Positions 1-11,150 of a DNA stretch of 64,000 bases are shown here, piece by piece. Within the stretch, counting starts at the first letter, position 1. The number at the start of each line of letters is the position of its first letter. Below the pieces are notes generated by a model. It was not told the DNA's origin and searched no databases. It saw nothing but the letters and a program-made list of their open reading frames with translations. Source of the stretch: Niebla homalea (lineage: Eukaryota; Ascomycota; Lecanoromycetes; Lecanorales; Ramalinaceae); the NCBI GenBank assembly GCA_019925105.1, contig JAHGAU010000022.1:868001-932000 (forward strand), in the 5' to 3' direction. The position numbers and the translations under genes were made by a program.

Positions 1-312
1 TTATTTATTACCCTTTATAATAATACCTTTATGCGTTATATACGTTTTTTCACGTGTATCTTATTAATTATAGGCTCCTTATTTAATTTAAGGCCTTTTT
101 ATCTCGTATTTATTACGTCGTTTATACGATTTATTACCGTTCTTATTAACCTGGGCCGCTTGCTTTTCCTCCCCTTTTACCCCTATTATTATTCCGCTTT
201 TACCTATTGTATTTAAGGTACTATCCTCACTATTACTTAAGCTATGTACGCGTATATCGTTTCTGACCTCTGGGGTCCCGTTGTTCGTCGCCATCTCCTC
301 AATTATAAGTAT
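1..312 (-). mobile_element. 5' end of Tad1-like LINE (copy A), cut by window start
   Basis: The reverse strand begins with the same start-codon region as the LINE copies at 20363, 28033 and 34327 (ATG GCG ACG AAC followed by GGGACCC). Only the 5' end is present; the body lies left of the window. It keeps far more CA and TG than the other copies, so it is younger or less RIPed. The exact 5' boundary near 312 is uncertain because the short leader is not conserved. The sequence to its right is Gypsy-2, so this LINE appears to have inserted into that element. Confidence 0.8.
88..294 (-). pseudogene. LINE ORF1 N-terminal fragment (copy A)
   Basis: A 68-codon open frame starting MATNNGTPEVRND and ending at a stop at 88. 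In the other copies the same region reads on with stops, so this is the best preserved N-terminus of the LINE's first ORF in the window. ORF1 of fungal LINEs encodes a gag-like nucleic-acid-binding protein. This fragment is basic and polar toward its C-terminus (KSYKRRNKYEIKR), which fits but proves nothing. The frame is closed by a TAA that may be a RIP product of CAA. It is a broken piece of a mobile element, not a host gene. Confidence 0.7.
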
Positions 313-749
313 TTTATTATTAAAATATAAAAAAACCCTATTAATCCTTTAATAAAACGTTTAAATTATAAAGGAATCTTACCTTTTAATATTGTTTTAT
401 TATTTATTTTATAAAATAAGTTTATACTTTAATCCGATAAGTTAATAAAGTACTAATAAACAATAATTATTAATTATTAATTATTGTTCATTTTAAGAAA
501 TATTTAGGTTATTATCTTATAAAAAGAGATTTAATAATTATTTAAAAAGCTATATAAGGAATTAAAACCGATTAAGTTACTTATTAAGGATTTATAAGTT
601 AATAATACGTTTATATATAAAATTAAAAACGATAACGTAACGTTAATATATTTTTATTAAGGTTATAATAAAGCTTAAAACCTCGATCTGAATAACTTTA
701 TTACTTATAAAAGCCGTATATATATCCCCGGAATAAAACGGTTAAAAAA

Positions 750-1300
750 GAATTAATTAATAAATATTATAATAAATTATTAACGGGTTACTTTAAAGTT
801 AAAAAGACTTATAAGCTCTTAGCCCATAAGTTCTATTAAAATAATTTAAAAGCTTAAATTATTAATTATATTAAAGTATACGATATTTATTAAGGGATTA
901 AAATAGTACGTTACCGCCTTTATACTGAGCTTACTTTATTTCTTTAATTAACTATATTTTAAAAAAAATTAATATAAACTTTATTATTAACTTACCTATA
1001 AATAATCTTAAAAACAATATTTGTAATTCAATTTTAATAATCGTAAATAAGAATATAAAGATATATAAATATCTTTTTACTATAAGATAAATTAATACAG
1101 TTATATTAACGGACCTTTTCTTTTAAGAAATAATATTATAATATAATATATTAGTTAAAATTATGATTAATAAAGGGTTTTTATTTATTAATAAATTCTA
1201 AGGATCGGTATATTATTATACGAAGATAAAGCGTAAAATTAAATATTGTTTTTTACTTATAAACTGATAATTAAATTAACCGTTAAAATTAAAATTCTAA
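750..1300 (+). pseudogene. Gypsy-2 integrase, RIP-inactivated
   Basis: Read from 750 the frame gives ELINKYYNKLLTGYF, then KTYKLLAHKFY, then VYDIY, then RYRLYTEL. This tracks the Ty3/Gypsy integrase HHCC pattern (ELI..HH...AGHFG, KT.ELL...YYWP, CD.CQ, R.RPYG.L). Both histidines and both cysteines read tyrosine, the change expected from C-to-T (CAT to TAT) and G-to-A (TGT/TGC to TAT) RIP. Further on, around 1251-1290, FYL*TDN* matches the conserved HPQTDGQTER block near the end of the DDE core. Stops at TAA stand at glutamine positions. Integrase would insert the cDNA copy; this one has lost its zinc ligands. Confidence 0.8.
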
Positions 1301-1854
1301 ATAATATTTAAGGATTTTTATTAACCTTAAATAAATAAATTATATAAAATTATTCCTTTTAATTAAATTTATTTATATAAGTTCAGAATTTTTAAATTTA
1401 AATTATAGTCTTTTTATAATAATATACAATTGTAATTTAAATATTTATTTTAAACTTAAGAATAAACTTATAAAAAGGAGATATTTATAAAAAAAGATAA
1501 AGTTAAGATATTATATAAATTGTGATTAACGTTAATAGATTAATAATATTATATTATTAAATTGATTTAAAAAAGAACAATAAGAAATATAAGTTAAAAT
1601 TATATAGAATTAATGATTTAACAATATTAAATATTAAAAACCTTAAGTTAAAGTAATTAAATAAAAAGCTTACGTTCCGATTTATAGGCTCCTTTAAAAT
1701 TAATAATAAAATTAAAATATAAACGTATTATTTATTCCTTTTTATTATTTATTAAATTTATCTTATTATTTATATTTCTTTTTTAAAGTCTTATTATATT
1801 TACGTTAACGATTAAACGGCGGTAACGATAATATAAGTATTTAAATTAATTAAT

Positions 1855-1995
1855 AATAAAAAAGAATAGATAATTAAAAAAATTATTAACAGGGTTAAAA
1901 GTAAAAAGGGCGTTTAGATAAGTTAATTAAGGTTTAAAATATAATTAATAAATATTAAAAACGGACTTAAAATACTTTTAAGAATTATAGGAATA
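1855..1995 (+). pseudogene. possible chromodomain at end of Gypsy-2 integrase
   Basis: The frame here reads KIINRVKSKKGV followed by a stretch that can be aligned with the chromodomain pattern EKIL..R...G...YLVKW.GY...TWEP. Chromoviruses, the commonest Ty3/Gypsy clade in fungi, carry such a domain after the integrase and use it to target heterochromatin. The position fits, but the match is short and RIP has removed the aromatic cage residues, so this is tentative. Confidence 0.35.
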
Positions 1996-3224
1996 ATACG
2001 ATAAGATAATACGGAATAAAAAGAGATATAAATAAAATTAAAACGTTATAAAACCGGAAATGATATATATTGTTAATAATTATATATATGATTAATACTA
2101 TAATTATTTAACCTTTATATTTTATCCTTCCGTAAAGTTATCGGGATTTAAGCTTTAATTAATAATTTTACTTACTACGGATATTATATATACGGATAAG
2201 TTAAAATTATAAAGGCGATTTATTTTATTATAATATTATAATTAATAAAAATGGCTTTAATAATAACCACGATAATATTAAAAAATAAAAAAGCATAAAC
2301 GTTAAATTATAAGTATTTAACGTATTATTAAATAAATAATATTAAGTAAATAAAGCTAAAAATGTAAAATTATGAAGATAATAAAAAATCGATAAATATA
2401 TTCATTAAGTTTATATTAACGTATTAATAACTTTAATTATTTTATTTATTTTATTATTTTTAACAATATATAAATTATAAACGCTTAACGTTTAATATTA
2501 TTAATTTTAATATCTAACGTTAAACTCCAATAATATTAACATATAAAAATAAAAGAATAATTTATAACTTTGCGTTAATAAAAATTAATTTTTCCTTTAT
2601 CGCTTTTTTTTTTATATATAAGTCAATAATATTTAAATTAAATATAAAAACGTTATACCGTTTTCCTTTTCTTTTAACTTTTAATTAAAGGTGTTTTTTT
2701 TAATATTATTTATTAAAAAGGCTTTTTAACTTAATTTTAAAATATTATTTTTAAAAATTAAAATCAACTTTTTAATAATATTACTAAAGAAAGTATAAAT
2801 TCTTTTTTTTTTTTAAATAAATTAAAGCTCATATTTCTTTCCTTTTTTTGTTATTTAAATTATTGAATATTATAAGTTTAAAGTTCTATTTTTTTTATTT
2901 TAAATAAAAAATTAAAAAATAACGATTAATTCTTTCAAAAAGTTAACTTTTATAAAGGGCACGACCTTTTTATATTAAGTTAATTTAACTATTAAACGTT
3001 AATATTATTATATCGTTATTAAAGTATAATTTATTTATTTAATTTTTAAGTTAAATAATCTTTCTTTCCGTTATTTTAACGTAAACAATAAGTTTTTCTT
3101 TTTTAATTTGAAGGACCGATACTTCCCCTTTAACTTTTAAAGTAATTTAATAAAGTATATACTTAATTAATAATAATTAACATTTAATCAATATTTAATT
3201 AAAGAACTTTAAAATCCCGAAGGA

Positions 3225-3640
3225 TGTTACCGTGTTTCCGTACGTATTAAACTTACGCCTTAATAGATTACGTATTAATTAACCAATATTTACGTATTTA
3301 TCGAATTATGCGGGACTATAATTAATCCGGGAACTATATATATTAGCGTAACGGCGCTCCGATATCGTTAAGGATACTTATGGGGAGGTAACGGGAAAAA
3401 CATCGTTTATTACGATATTTACGGCAGGGAAAAAGCCTTACCGGTATAAAAGTTTATCCTATAAAAAGCAAATTAAGTAAAATGTTATTATATATATTAT
3501 TAATATTATATTTACGTTTATACTAGCGATACCTTATTATTTATAAGTTATATAACTTAAAGATTAAATTTAATTTATAAAAATAAGCGGATTATTAATA
3601 TAAATAAAATATTTATACATTGTCAACGTTTCTCACTACA
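3225..3640 (+). repeat. probable 3' LTR of Gypsy-2
   Basis: A 416-bp segment that starts TGTTACCG and ends CACTACA (5'-TG...CA-3'), preceded by a short purine run (GAAGGA) that could be the end of a polypurine tract. It is visibly richer in G+C than its surroundings. The 5' LTR is outside the window, so the boundaries rest only on the TG/CA termini and on lying downstream of the integrase. Confidence 0.5.
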
Positions 3641-3668
3641 ATAATAATAATAATAATAATAATAATAA
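3641..3668 (+). repeat. (ATA)n microsatellite
   Basis: Nine ATA units directly abutting the proposed end of the Gypsy-2 LTR, followed by AAGGAGG. Confidence 0.9.
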
Positions 3669-4357
3669 GGAGGTAAGCTATATATATATTAGTTTATAAA
3701 TATTTATATGTATTTTTAATATATTATATTTATAATGATAATTAACATTATTAAAAAGAAAAAAAAAAAAAGACGTTTAAAATAAACTAAAAGCTTTATT
3801 ATAATTATATATCGTTTTTATAATAGCACTTATTTTTATTATAATATAATAAATTAATAATAACGCTTTAAGCAATTAATAATTAATATTATGAAAACTC
3901 TTTTTTATTTAATTTTTCTTATTGAATTTTATAAAAAGGTCTTTAATAAGCTTTATAAGTTACGTTAATTATATACTAATGTAAAATACTTTTATTATAT
4001 TATTATTAAATAAATATTATTATATTTATATATATATTTAAGGACTTTTTCTTTTTACCTTTATTTTATTAAGTTTCATAATAGGTTTTTAATAAACCTT
4101 ATATTTAACCGGCTTTACGTTAATTTCTCAAATATATCTCTTTATACCTCAAAGATTAACGTATAAAAAAGGAAATAATTATTAATAATTAACGTTATTT
4201 TTACGTTAACGTTATAGTAATACACTATACTATTATGTTAAGGTAAACCAAAGAGGCTTAATAAAGGGCTTTGGCAACGGCCTTACTATACGTTATTTAT
4301 ATGTTGTAGCTTAACCGGCGTAAAGCGGTATAACTATTACCTTTATTTTAAGTAAAG
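3669..4357. other. unassigned RIPed sequence
   Basis: AT-rich, CA/TG-poor sequence without a recognisable domain. The last 130 bp (about 4225-4357) is less AT-rich and leads into the family-B block. Nothing else supportable is seen. Confidence 0.5.
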
Positions 4358-4530
4358 TATTATGAAACGGCGCATGCGCAGGTACATAGAATTACGGTCT
4401 GTGGTAGATATGAGCATAGCGGGTAGCTCCCGGGGGGTCTTAGCGCGTATACTTACTTAAATCCATAGTTACCTACTTAGCTATTTAACAATCATACTAA
4501 TTATATATTATACTTATTACGTTCTTAATA
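4358..4530 (+). repeat. family-B conserved repeat, copy 1
   Basis: One of four clear copies (also 13328-13499, 53595-53768 and 57122-57287 on the minus strand) of a ~170-bp block. Shared landmarks in order are TATTATGAAACGGCG, GCGCATGCGCAG or a variant, a GGTCTATGGTAGATAT-like stretch, CGGGTAGCTCCCGG, TCTTAGCGCGC, AAATCCATAG, TACCTAGCTA, and ATTACGTTCTTAATA at the end. The copies are little RIPed compared with their surroundings. There is no obvious coding frame, and I find no tRNA-like A and B boxes. Its nature (element terminus, SINE or other) is unknown. Confidence 0.75.
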
Positions 4531-5052
4531 AATAATAGTAATAGCTAAGTCGGTTCTCTATATGTCGTTATATATATAGTAACGCTTATTTAAGCTCTCA
4601 ATACATACTTAATATCTATAGATATATAGACCTTAAAAATTCTTACTCCGGTAATACTTTACCGTATAATTTAATATTTTTACTCCCGGATATAAAGCTC
4701 TCTTTTTAAGTTTTAAAACAATAACCCCCCCGAGGAATAAAAAGAAGAAGTAAAAGGCCATTAATAATAGCTTTTTATCTTTAAAGCTTAATATAAAAGA
4801 CGAGCTCAATAACGGTAATAATAGTAATATTATATTTACCTGAATACCCTCGTAAATAACTTAAGTTTAAGCTTAGGTTAAAAGTTTAGCTTAAGCCTAA
4901 ATAAGCTTGCTTTTAATCTTTATTCGTAAATAAGCCGTTAACTTATTAATAATAATTAAAGGATCTATTAATATAAAATATAATTAGTTTATAAAAGTCC
5001 TTGACCGTTAATAACGCCAATTAAGCGTCGAAGAACCTTACTTACCACCTAT
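4531..5052. other. unassigned AT-rich sequence
   Basis: Moderately RIPed, with occasional CA/TG sites. No domain, repeat array or RNA gene was seen. Confidence 0.5.
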
Positions 5053-5190
5053 AAATCCATGGACTAATGCACCGAACCTACTAAATCCACCATATCTATA
5101 GAATCTACCAAATCCATTAAATCCACCTATACCTTTACCAATCCTTAGGCCTTTAACATAAGCAATGCCCCTCCTGCAATAAATTTGCTA
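5053..5190 (-). repeat. little-RIPed island with degenerate (GGATTT)n-like repeat
   Basis: The plus strand shows many CA-containing words (AAATCC, CCACC, ACCAA), unlike almost all the rest of the window. On the minus strand the motif GGATTT/GGTAGATT recurs, and one frame is open for about 47 codons between stops with a Gly/Phe/Tyr/Arg-rich run (GIGGFNGFGRFYRYGGF). There is no start codon, and the frame may simply mirror the hexanucleotide repeat. This could be a scrap of host sequence or of an unrelated element. Confidence 0.4.
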
Positions 5191-5568
5191 GCAAAGTAAG
5201 TAATAACTATGCTTAGTATACGTTAATGAAGTAAAAAGCTTAAGACTATAACCCCTCACTTAATAATATTTATACGTTTATAAATCGTATCCGTTAAGTT
5301 ATTAAGTTAAAAAGCCATAAAAACGTTTAGCTGAATATTAACTTATAATTATGCAGTTTAACTAAAAGATAATATAAAGTTAAACTAACGGACCTTAAGA
5401 AATCTATGCTTAAGAAAATATTTACTTTAATTAACGTTTTTAGTGATATCCTTATTAAAAGGTTTAAATTAAACCCCACCGAAGCCCTCCGTAAACTAAG
5501 TATATCACATTATATACGTATAGATATTATTAAGAAGAAAGATTTAATTACTTACTTATATAAAATGC
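5191..5568. other. host or older-element sequence just left of Gypsy-1
   Basis: Less RIPed than Gypsy-1 (it keeps CACC, CATG and similar). It forms the left flank of the Gypsy-1 insertion, and the right flank resumes at 12974. No gene was recognised; a short plus-strand frame here ends inside the LTR and is chimeric. Confidence 0.4.
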
Positions 5569-5573
5569 TTATT

Positions 5574-5784
5574 TGTTATGGTAGGAAACAACATAGGGGT
5601 TAGTGCTTACCTCGTAACCCTAGCGTAGCTGGGCCACAGGAATACTTAATACCTATCCTTCCCACTTTTTTTTTTATTTCTTTAGTAATTAATTTACTTA
5701 TTAAATATATTATTTATTAAGGCTATATATATATTTTTTATTATTATATTGCTTTTAAGCTTAAGGTATACGTTTAATTTAATA
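5574..5784 (+). repeat. Gypsy-1 5' LTR
   Basis: Starts TGTTATGG and ends TTTAATA (ancestral CA now TA). It aligns end to end with 12763-12973; differences are mostly C/T and G/A, as RIP produces. The shared core contains GGAATACTTAATACC followed by TATCCTTCCCAC. It would carry the promoter and R region. Confidence 0.9.
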
Positions 5785-7815
5785 TTTTAATTACTATTAA
5801 TTTTTTTAAAGGGTAATAATCCGAAATATTAAATCGTACGCGTAATTAAAAGGGGAAAAAACCGTATACTTCCTGTACTTAAGCCGTATTTATCGGTATA
5901 ATAAATCCTAGTACTTTACGCCAGAGAACTTAACCCAAAGGGAAAGGTACCGTATTTCCTATTTTTCGGATTTAAGAAATCTTTTTTTAAATCCTTATTT
6001 AAATCGGAGTCCGTAACCGTTAACGGTAAAGGTTAACATTAAAAATCCCGATCCGAATTTATTACGTTTCCTCCTTATAAATAAAAATAGGTACGGTTTA
6101 TAATTATATTAAATCTTCCTTAAGAGTAAAAACGTTAAAGGTAACGATCCGAGTCCGTTGTACTTATTCCCTTAAAGTAAAATTTTCTTTCTTTAGAATA
6201 AATATTTTTTATAAACGTATATTATAATAAAGAGGAATAAGGCTTTTATATTACCGTTACGTAAAAAAAAGAAAAATTAAATAAAATAATTTATTAAGCC
6301 GAGTTTTATAAGATAAAGCTTTATAAATGGCTTATTTATTTAAATAAACGAATATTAAAGGCTTATTCTGTGGACTCTTAAAATACATATAAATCGCTAT
6401 TAAACTAGATAATATAGGTTGGAACGCTTCGTTTAATCGTTATTAATTATAAGTCCGTATTACCGGATATTTATAAGCGAATTTTAAACAAAACTTAAAT
6501 TAAGAATCCAAAGAAAAAATCCTATAATTATATTAAGGTTTTTATGCTTTTTAAGTATAAAAATAAAAGTATTAAAAAGCTCCAAAAATAAACTAAAAAT
6601 ACCCTTATAGCTTTCTCCTTAAATTCCGATTATAATACGGATTATATCCGTATTATATAAATTTTACTTTCTTTAAAAAATAAGATTAAAGGCTTATAAG
6701 CGTATTATAAACGTAAACTTAAATTTAATTTTACGTTAATTTAAAAGGGATTTATTGGATTCTTAGGTTCCTTAATATTAAACCTTATTAATAGAAAAAT
6801 GGAAATCTGGTTTTAATATATAAACTTAAAATAAGGCGAAAAGTAATTAATTTATAACTTTAATATATAAATAATATCTTTAAAAAGTTAATTCTTAAAG
6901 TATATAAAAGAATAATAAGTTATTTATTTATTCTATAAGTTTAAGGAGTAATTATATTATATAATAATATAAGCATTAAACGGGGTTCCCTTTATGTATA
7001 ATAAAATTATTATATATATAAGTCATTTTAAATTTAATAATATAATTATTTATTTTTTATAAGGGAAAAGTAAAAAAGATTATTAAACCCTTTATAAGTC
7101 GGCTATTGAATTAAGGCTTTTTATAAGGTTAATAAACGGACCTTTCCGATATAACGTATTATTATTATTAAATAAAAAAGTATAAGAAATTAAGTTATTT
7201 ATTACTTAAAAAGGAATAAAAAATTATCGGATCCGCTTTATACGTAAAAAAAAGAATAATTTAAGAAACGTTAACTTTATAATAAAAGCTCCGTTAAAAC
7301 GTAAGGGCTATAATTATTAATCTTAAAAAGGTTATTATTAATAAAAGTTAAATATTCTTTAATAATATTAAGAAAAAGAGTATAAAAATTTATTTTAATA
7401 TAAAGGTAAAGATTAATATAATTAATTAGAACTTCGTAATAAAGAAGGATTTACTTTATATTTAAAACGCGGTTTTATTAAAACTTATTTAAATAAATAA
7501 TAATAATTTATTTTATTACGGTACTTACTTATTAAAGCTTTATATATACAATATTTAAGGGTAACCGGGAATAATAAAGATTATTATATATACGATAGAT
7601 AAATAAGGTTTATTAATAACCTTAAGGATATTAGGTTTAATTAATTTAAGAATTAAATTAAACCTTAAAAAAAGAAAAAATAACGTTTTAAGGTTAATAA
7701 ATAAACTTTTTAAATTAATAAGTTATATATATTTATAGTAATATTAGAAAAAAAGCCGGTAATATATACCTTAATAATTATAAACCCGTTATTTAAGAGT
7801 TAAATTAACCTGGAA

Positions 7816-8520
7816 GTGATTAAAAGTTATGCGGGCTATAATCCAACCGTAAAGGGACCGTTTTTACCAGTTAAGCTATCCGAATATATAAACGTCTTTT
7901 TAATAAAAGAAGTTAATAAGCTTTCCGCGTATATAGGATATAATTACGCAATTAAAATTACCGCCGAACCGCTATATAAACCTTTATATAATTTATTTAA
8001 TACGGAGTTAACGGCTTTTTAAGCTTACTTAAATGAAATATTAATAAAAAGGTAAATACGGTATTTTATTAATCTTACGGGTTTACCGATCTTCTTTATA
8101 TTTAAGAAAAACGGGGTTTACGCCTTTATATAGATTACCGGGGCTAAATAAGGTAACGGTTAAGAATTATTACCCTTTACCCTTAATTAATAAAACTTTA
8201 AATCGATTTTATAAAGTAAAAAAGTTTATAAAGTTTAATCTTAAAGATATTTATTATTATATACTAATTAAAGTAAATAATAAATATAAAATTACGTTCC
8301 GGATACATTATAATTATTTTAAGTATATAATTATATTATTTAAGTTAATAAATATATTAATAACTTTTTAAGCTTATATTAATAAGTCATTAATCGGTAT
8401 TATTAATAAATTTTACGTTATATATTTAAATAATATCTTAATCTTTTTACGTATTAAAAATGAATATTTAACGTAAATAAAATGGGTCTTAAAGCGGCTT
8501 TAAAAGTTTAAACTTTTTAT
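7816..8520 (+). pseudogene. Gypsy-1 reverse transcriptase (with upstream linker)
   Basis: The open segment 7816-8022 ends in PLYNLFNTELTAF, which matches the PLY.LSP.EL..L lead-in of Ty3/Gypsy RT. After a frameshift near 8130-8170 the next frame reads NYYPLPLINKTLNRF, then FNLKDIYYYI, ITF*AYINK and YLNNILIF (8423-8446). These are the family landmarks NRYPLPLI..TLDRL, LDLKDAYHRI, ATFQAYIN and YLDDILIF. Both catalytic aspartates of YxDD read asparagine (8429-8434), as G-to-A RIP would produce. The enzyme would copy the element RNA into cDNA; this one cannot. Confidence 0.88.
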
Positions 8521-8689
8521 AAGTTTTAAGAAATATAAGTTTTTTATTATTAAAATAAAATTTCTAGGATTTATAATATCGATTATAAACGTAATAATAA
8601 ATAAAAATAAAATAAATATAATTATATTATAGCTTAAGCTTAAGTCCTTTTATAACGTATAGGTTTTCCTTAATATTATTAACTTTTTT

Positions 8690-9065
8690 AAGCATTTTAT
8701 TTATTATTATTCCGTAAAAATAATTCCTTTAATAAAGCTATTAAAAGGGAATATAAAGGGTATAAAATACGGCCCGTTTACGTAGCTTTTAATAATAGAA
8801 TAAGCGTTTAAAGAATTACGTAAAACGTTCTTTAATATTCCGATTTTACGTTATTTTAATTTAAGCTTTTAAATTAAAGTTAAAATAAATACGTTTAACT
8901 TTAACCTCGTAAATATTTTATCTTAATTATATTAAAATAAATAATAATAATTTATCGTTTTTTAATTTTATAAAATAACGGACGTAAAATATAATTATGA
9001 AACTTATAATTAAGAATTATTAATAATTATCGTAACTTTTAAGTAACAACGTTATTACCTTAAAG
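8690..9065 (+). pseudogene. Gypsy-1 RNase H
   Basis: Downstream of the RT the frame gives a KHFIYYYS...PLIKLLKG stretch, then AFKELRKTFFNIPILRYF, then YNYETYN*ELLIIIVTFK*QRYYL. These correspond to the tether and RNase H of Ty3/Gypsy pol (FIR.FS..A.PL..LLKK, AF..LK..F..APIL..FD, RNYE..DKELLAIV.A...WRHYL). Aspartate and glutamine codons are changed and stops occur at TAA. This is a degraded remnant contiguous with the RT. Confidence 0.8.
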
Positions 9066-9868
9066 GTAATTTCTATATAATTAAGGTATTAATTAATTAT
9101 AATAATTTAAGAAGTTTTATAAAGGTTATTATTTTAAACGGTAAATAAATATAATAAGTAATAAGTTAATTTTATTTAATCTTATTATTAAGCATTAATC
9201 GGGTATTTTTAACCCGGCAGATACGTTTAATAAACGATTTAATTACGTATTTATTAATATATTAATATTAAAGTTATTATTTATATTATAAAGGAAATTA
9301 ATAATTATAAAGGTTTAATTAACCTTATATTCCGAAAAATCTTAAAAATCTATAAATAAACCTTAATTAATCGAAATAAAGTAATATGAAAACGTAAAAA
9401 TAATATATATAAGTTATTAATAATTATTTTTTTTTTTCGGAAAAAACGATTTAGAATTCAATAATTAACGTTATTTAAAAAACGTACTCAAGATCGGTAT
9501 ATTATATGAAACGTAAGGATCCTTAAACTTTAAAAAGGGTAATATTACGGGCACGTAAACTATACGTATTTATAACGTAATTAAAAAATAGCTTAACTTT
9601 ATTATTAAGATTATTAATTATAAATAATTTATTTTACGTACCGTTATCTGAATTATAATAACGTATAAAACAGTATATAATTTTCAAATTAAATTTATAA
9701 TAAAATTTATTAAAGCATTTTAAGTTAAAAATACCTTTATTTTAAATTATAAAAACGCTAAGCTTATAAGTAAAGTATTTAAGAAAACCGGTTATTAAGT
9801 ATTTAACTTAATTAGTTTTCTAAAATACGATAAGCACTTATATATCTTTATTAAAAAAACTATATAAA

Positions 9869-11150
9869 AGGAATTATTAAAATAATATTATAATAACCTT
9901 GCCTTAAGATATTTTAAAAATAATTATATTAAAAAGTCCTTAATAAATTTTATATTTAAAAAAATATAAATATAAATATTAAGTTATACATTAATTTATA
10001 TAATATTTATTAAAAAGTTAAAGCTTTTAAATATAAGCCCTATAATAAACTAAATAGTTTATTAATATCGTTATATTCTTTTTTAAGAAATCATTATAGA
10101 TTTTATTATAAATTTATTATTTAATAAGTAATAAAGTTATATATATAATATAATTTTAATTATAAGTAATTATTTAATTAAGAAATTAAGATTATTTCTT
10201 ATAATTAGGAAGATTATTATTCTTAAATTAATTAAATTTCTTTTTTAATATATATTTTAAGAATATAGGGCTCCCGAGGATATCGTAATTAATTGGGGTT
10301 TATTTTTTATAAATTCTTATTAATCCGAGGTATATAATACGATATATATACTTTATAGATTAAGTACCTTTTTCTATCCTTAAACGGATAATTAAACGGA
10401 ACGGTAAAATTAAACTCTTAAGTATTATTTTAAAACGTATTATTATAAGAATTAAAACGATTAAGCTTTAATATTAAAGATTATAGATTTTATTTATTTT
10501 ATTAGTAATAATACTATAATTAATAAGCCTTTATCGGAAGCCTTAATAAAGTACCTTTTAACGTTTTAAAAGCGGGTTAATAATAAGTTAAATAAAACGA
10601 AAGTCTTAATTATAATTAAAAGAATTAAAGAGTTATTAATAATTTAAGACGATATAAAAAAGCATTAATAATATATTAAAAAAACGGAAATAAAGTCTTA
10701 TAACCGTAAGTATAAAACCTAGAAATATAAAATTAAAAATATAATTATATTATTTATAAAAAATATTAAGTAGAAATAATTAAATAAAAAACTTTTATAT
10801 AAATTTATCGGCTTATTTATAATTTTTAAGTTAATTAAATATTAAGCGTACCGCTTAACTTTATTACTTATTTATAGGATATATAATATTTTTTACGTAT
10901 CCTTACTTAAACTATATAAGAAATAACTTAAAGTCGAAGATAATTATTTATTACCGGATTTTATTAATAATAAATTAAAATAAAAGATTAAAAAATTATT
11001 TAACTATAATAAAATTAATAAAGAATTATATTATAAGATTAAATAAAAGGGTTTTTAATTATTTATAATAAATAAGTTTTAATAAAGAATTTAAAATATA
11101 TAAAGGAATTATAAAATATATTTAATAAGAAATATAAGTAATTACGGTAT
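9869..11150 (+). pseudogene. Gypsy-1 integrase
   Basis: ELLK*YYNNLALRYF (from about 9870) corresponds to the first half of the HHCC zinc-binding site, with His read as Tyr. At 10372-10404 the frame gives FYP*TDN*TER, matching the conserved HPQTDGQTER block around the end of the catalytic core, with both glutamines now TAA. The downstream limit is approximate. Together with the LTR and target-duplication evidence, this confirms the element class. Confidence 0.8.

Larger units (their letters stand above)
320..3640 (+). mobile_element. Gypsy-2: 3' part of a RIPed Ty3/Gypsy retrotransposon
   Basis: Only the downstream half is in the window: the integrase zinc-binding region at about 750-953, the integrase core ending near 1300, a possible chromodomain near 1860-1990, and a probable 3' LTR at 3225-3640. 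The upstream gag, protease and reverse transcriptase are missing and presumably lie beyond LINE copy A, which interrupts the element on its left. About 1.2 kb between the chromodomain and the LTR has no recognisable domain. CA and TG are almost absent and stops are dense, so it cannot be active. Confidence 0.75.

Noticed and set aside
31..216. Plus-strand 61-codon frame
   Set aside because: Antisense shadow of the LINE ORF1 start on the other strand.
5406..5603. 65-codon frame ending GRKQHRG
   Set aside because: It crosses the Gypsy-1 insertion point at 5574, so its C-terminus comes from the LTR. The restored empty site reaches a stop after a few codons.
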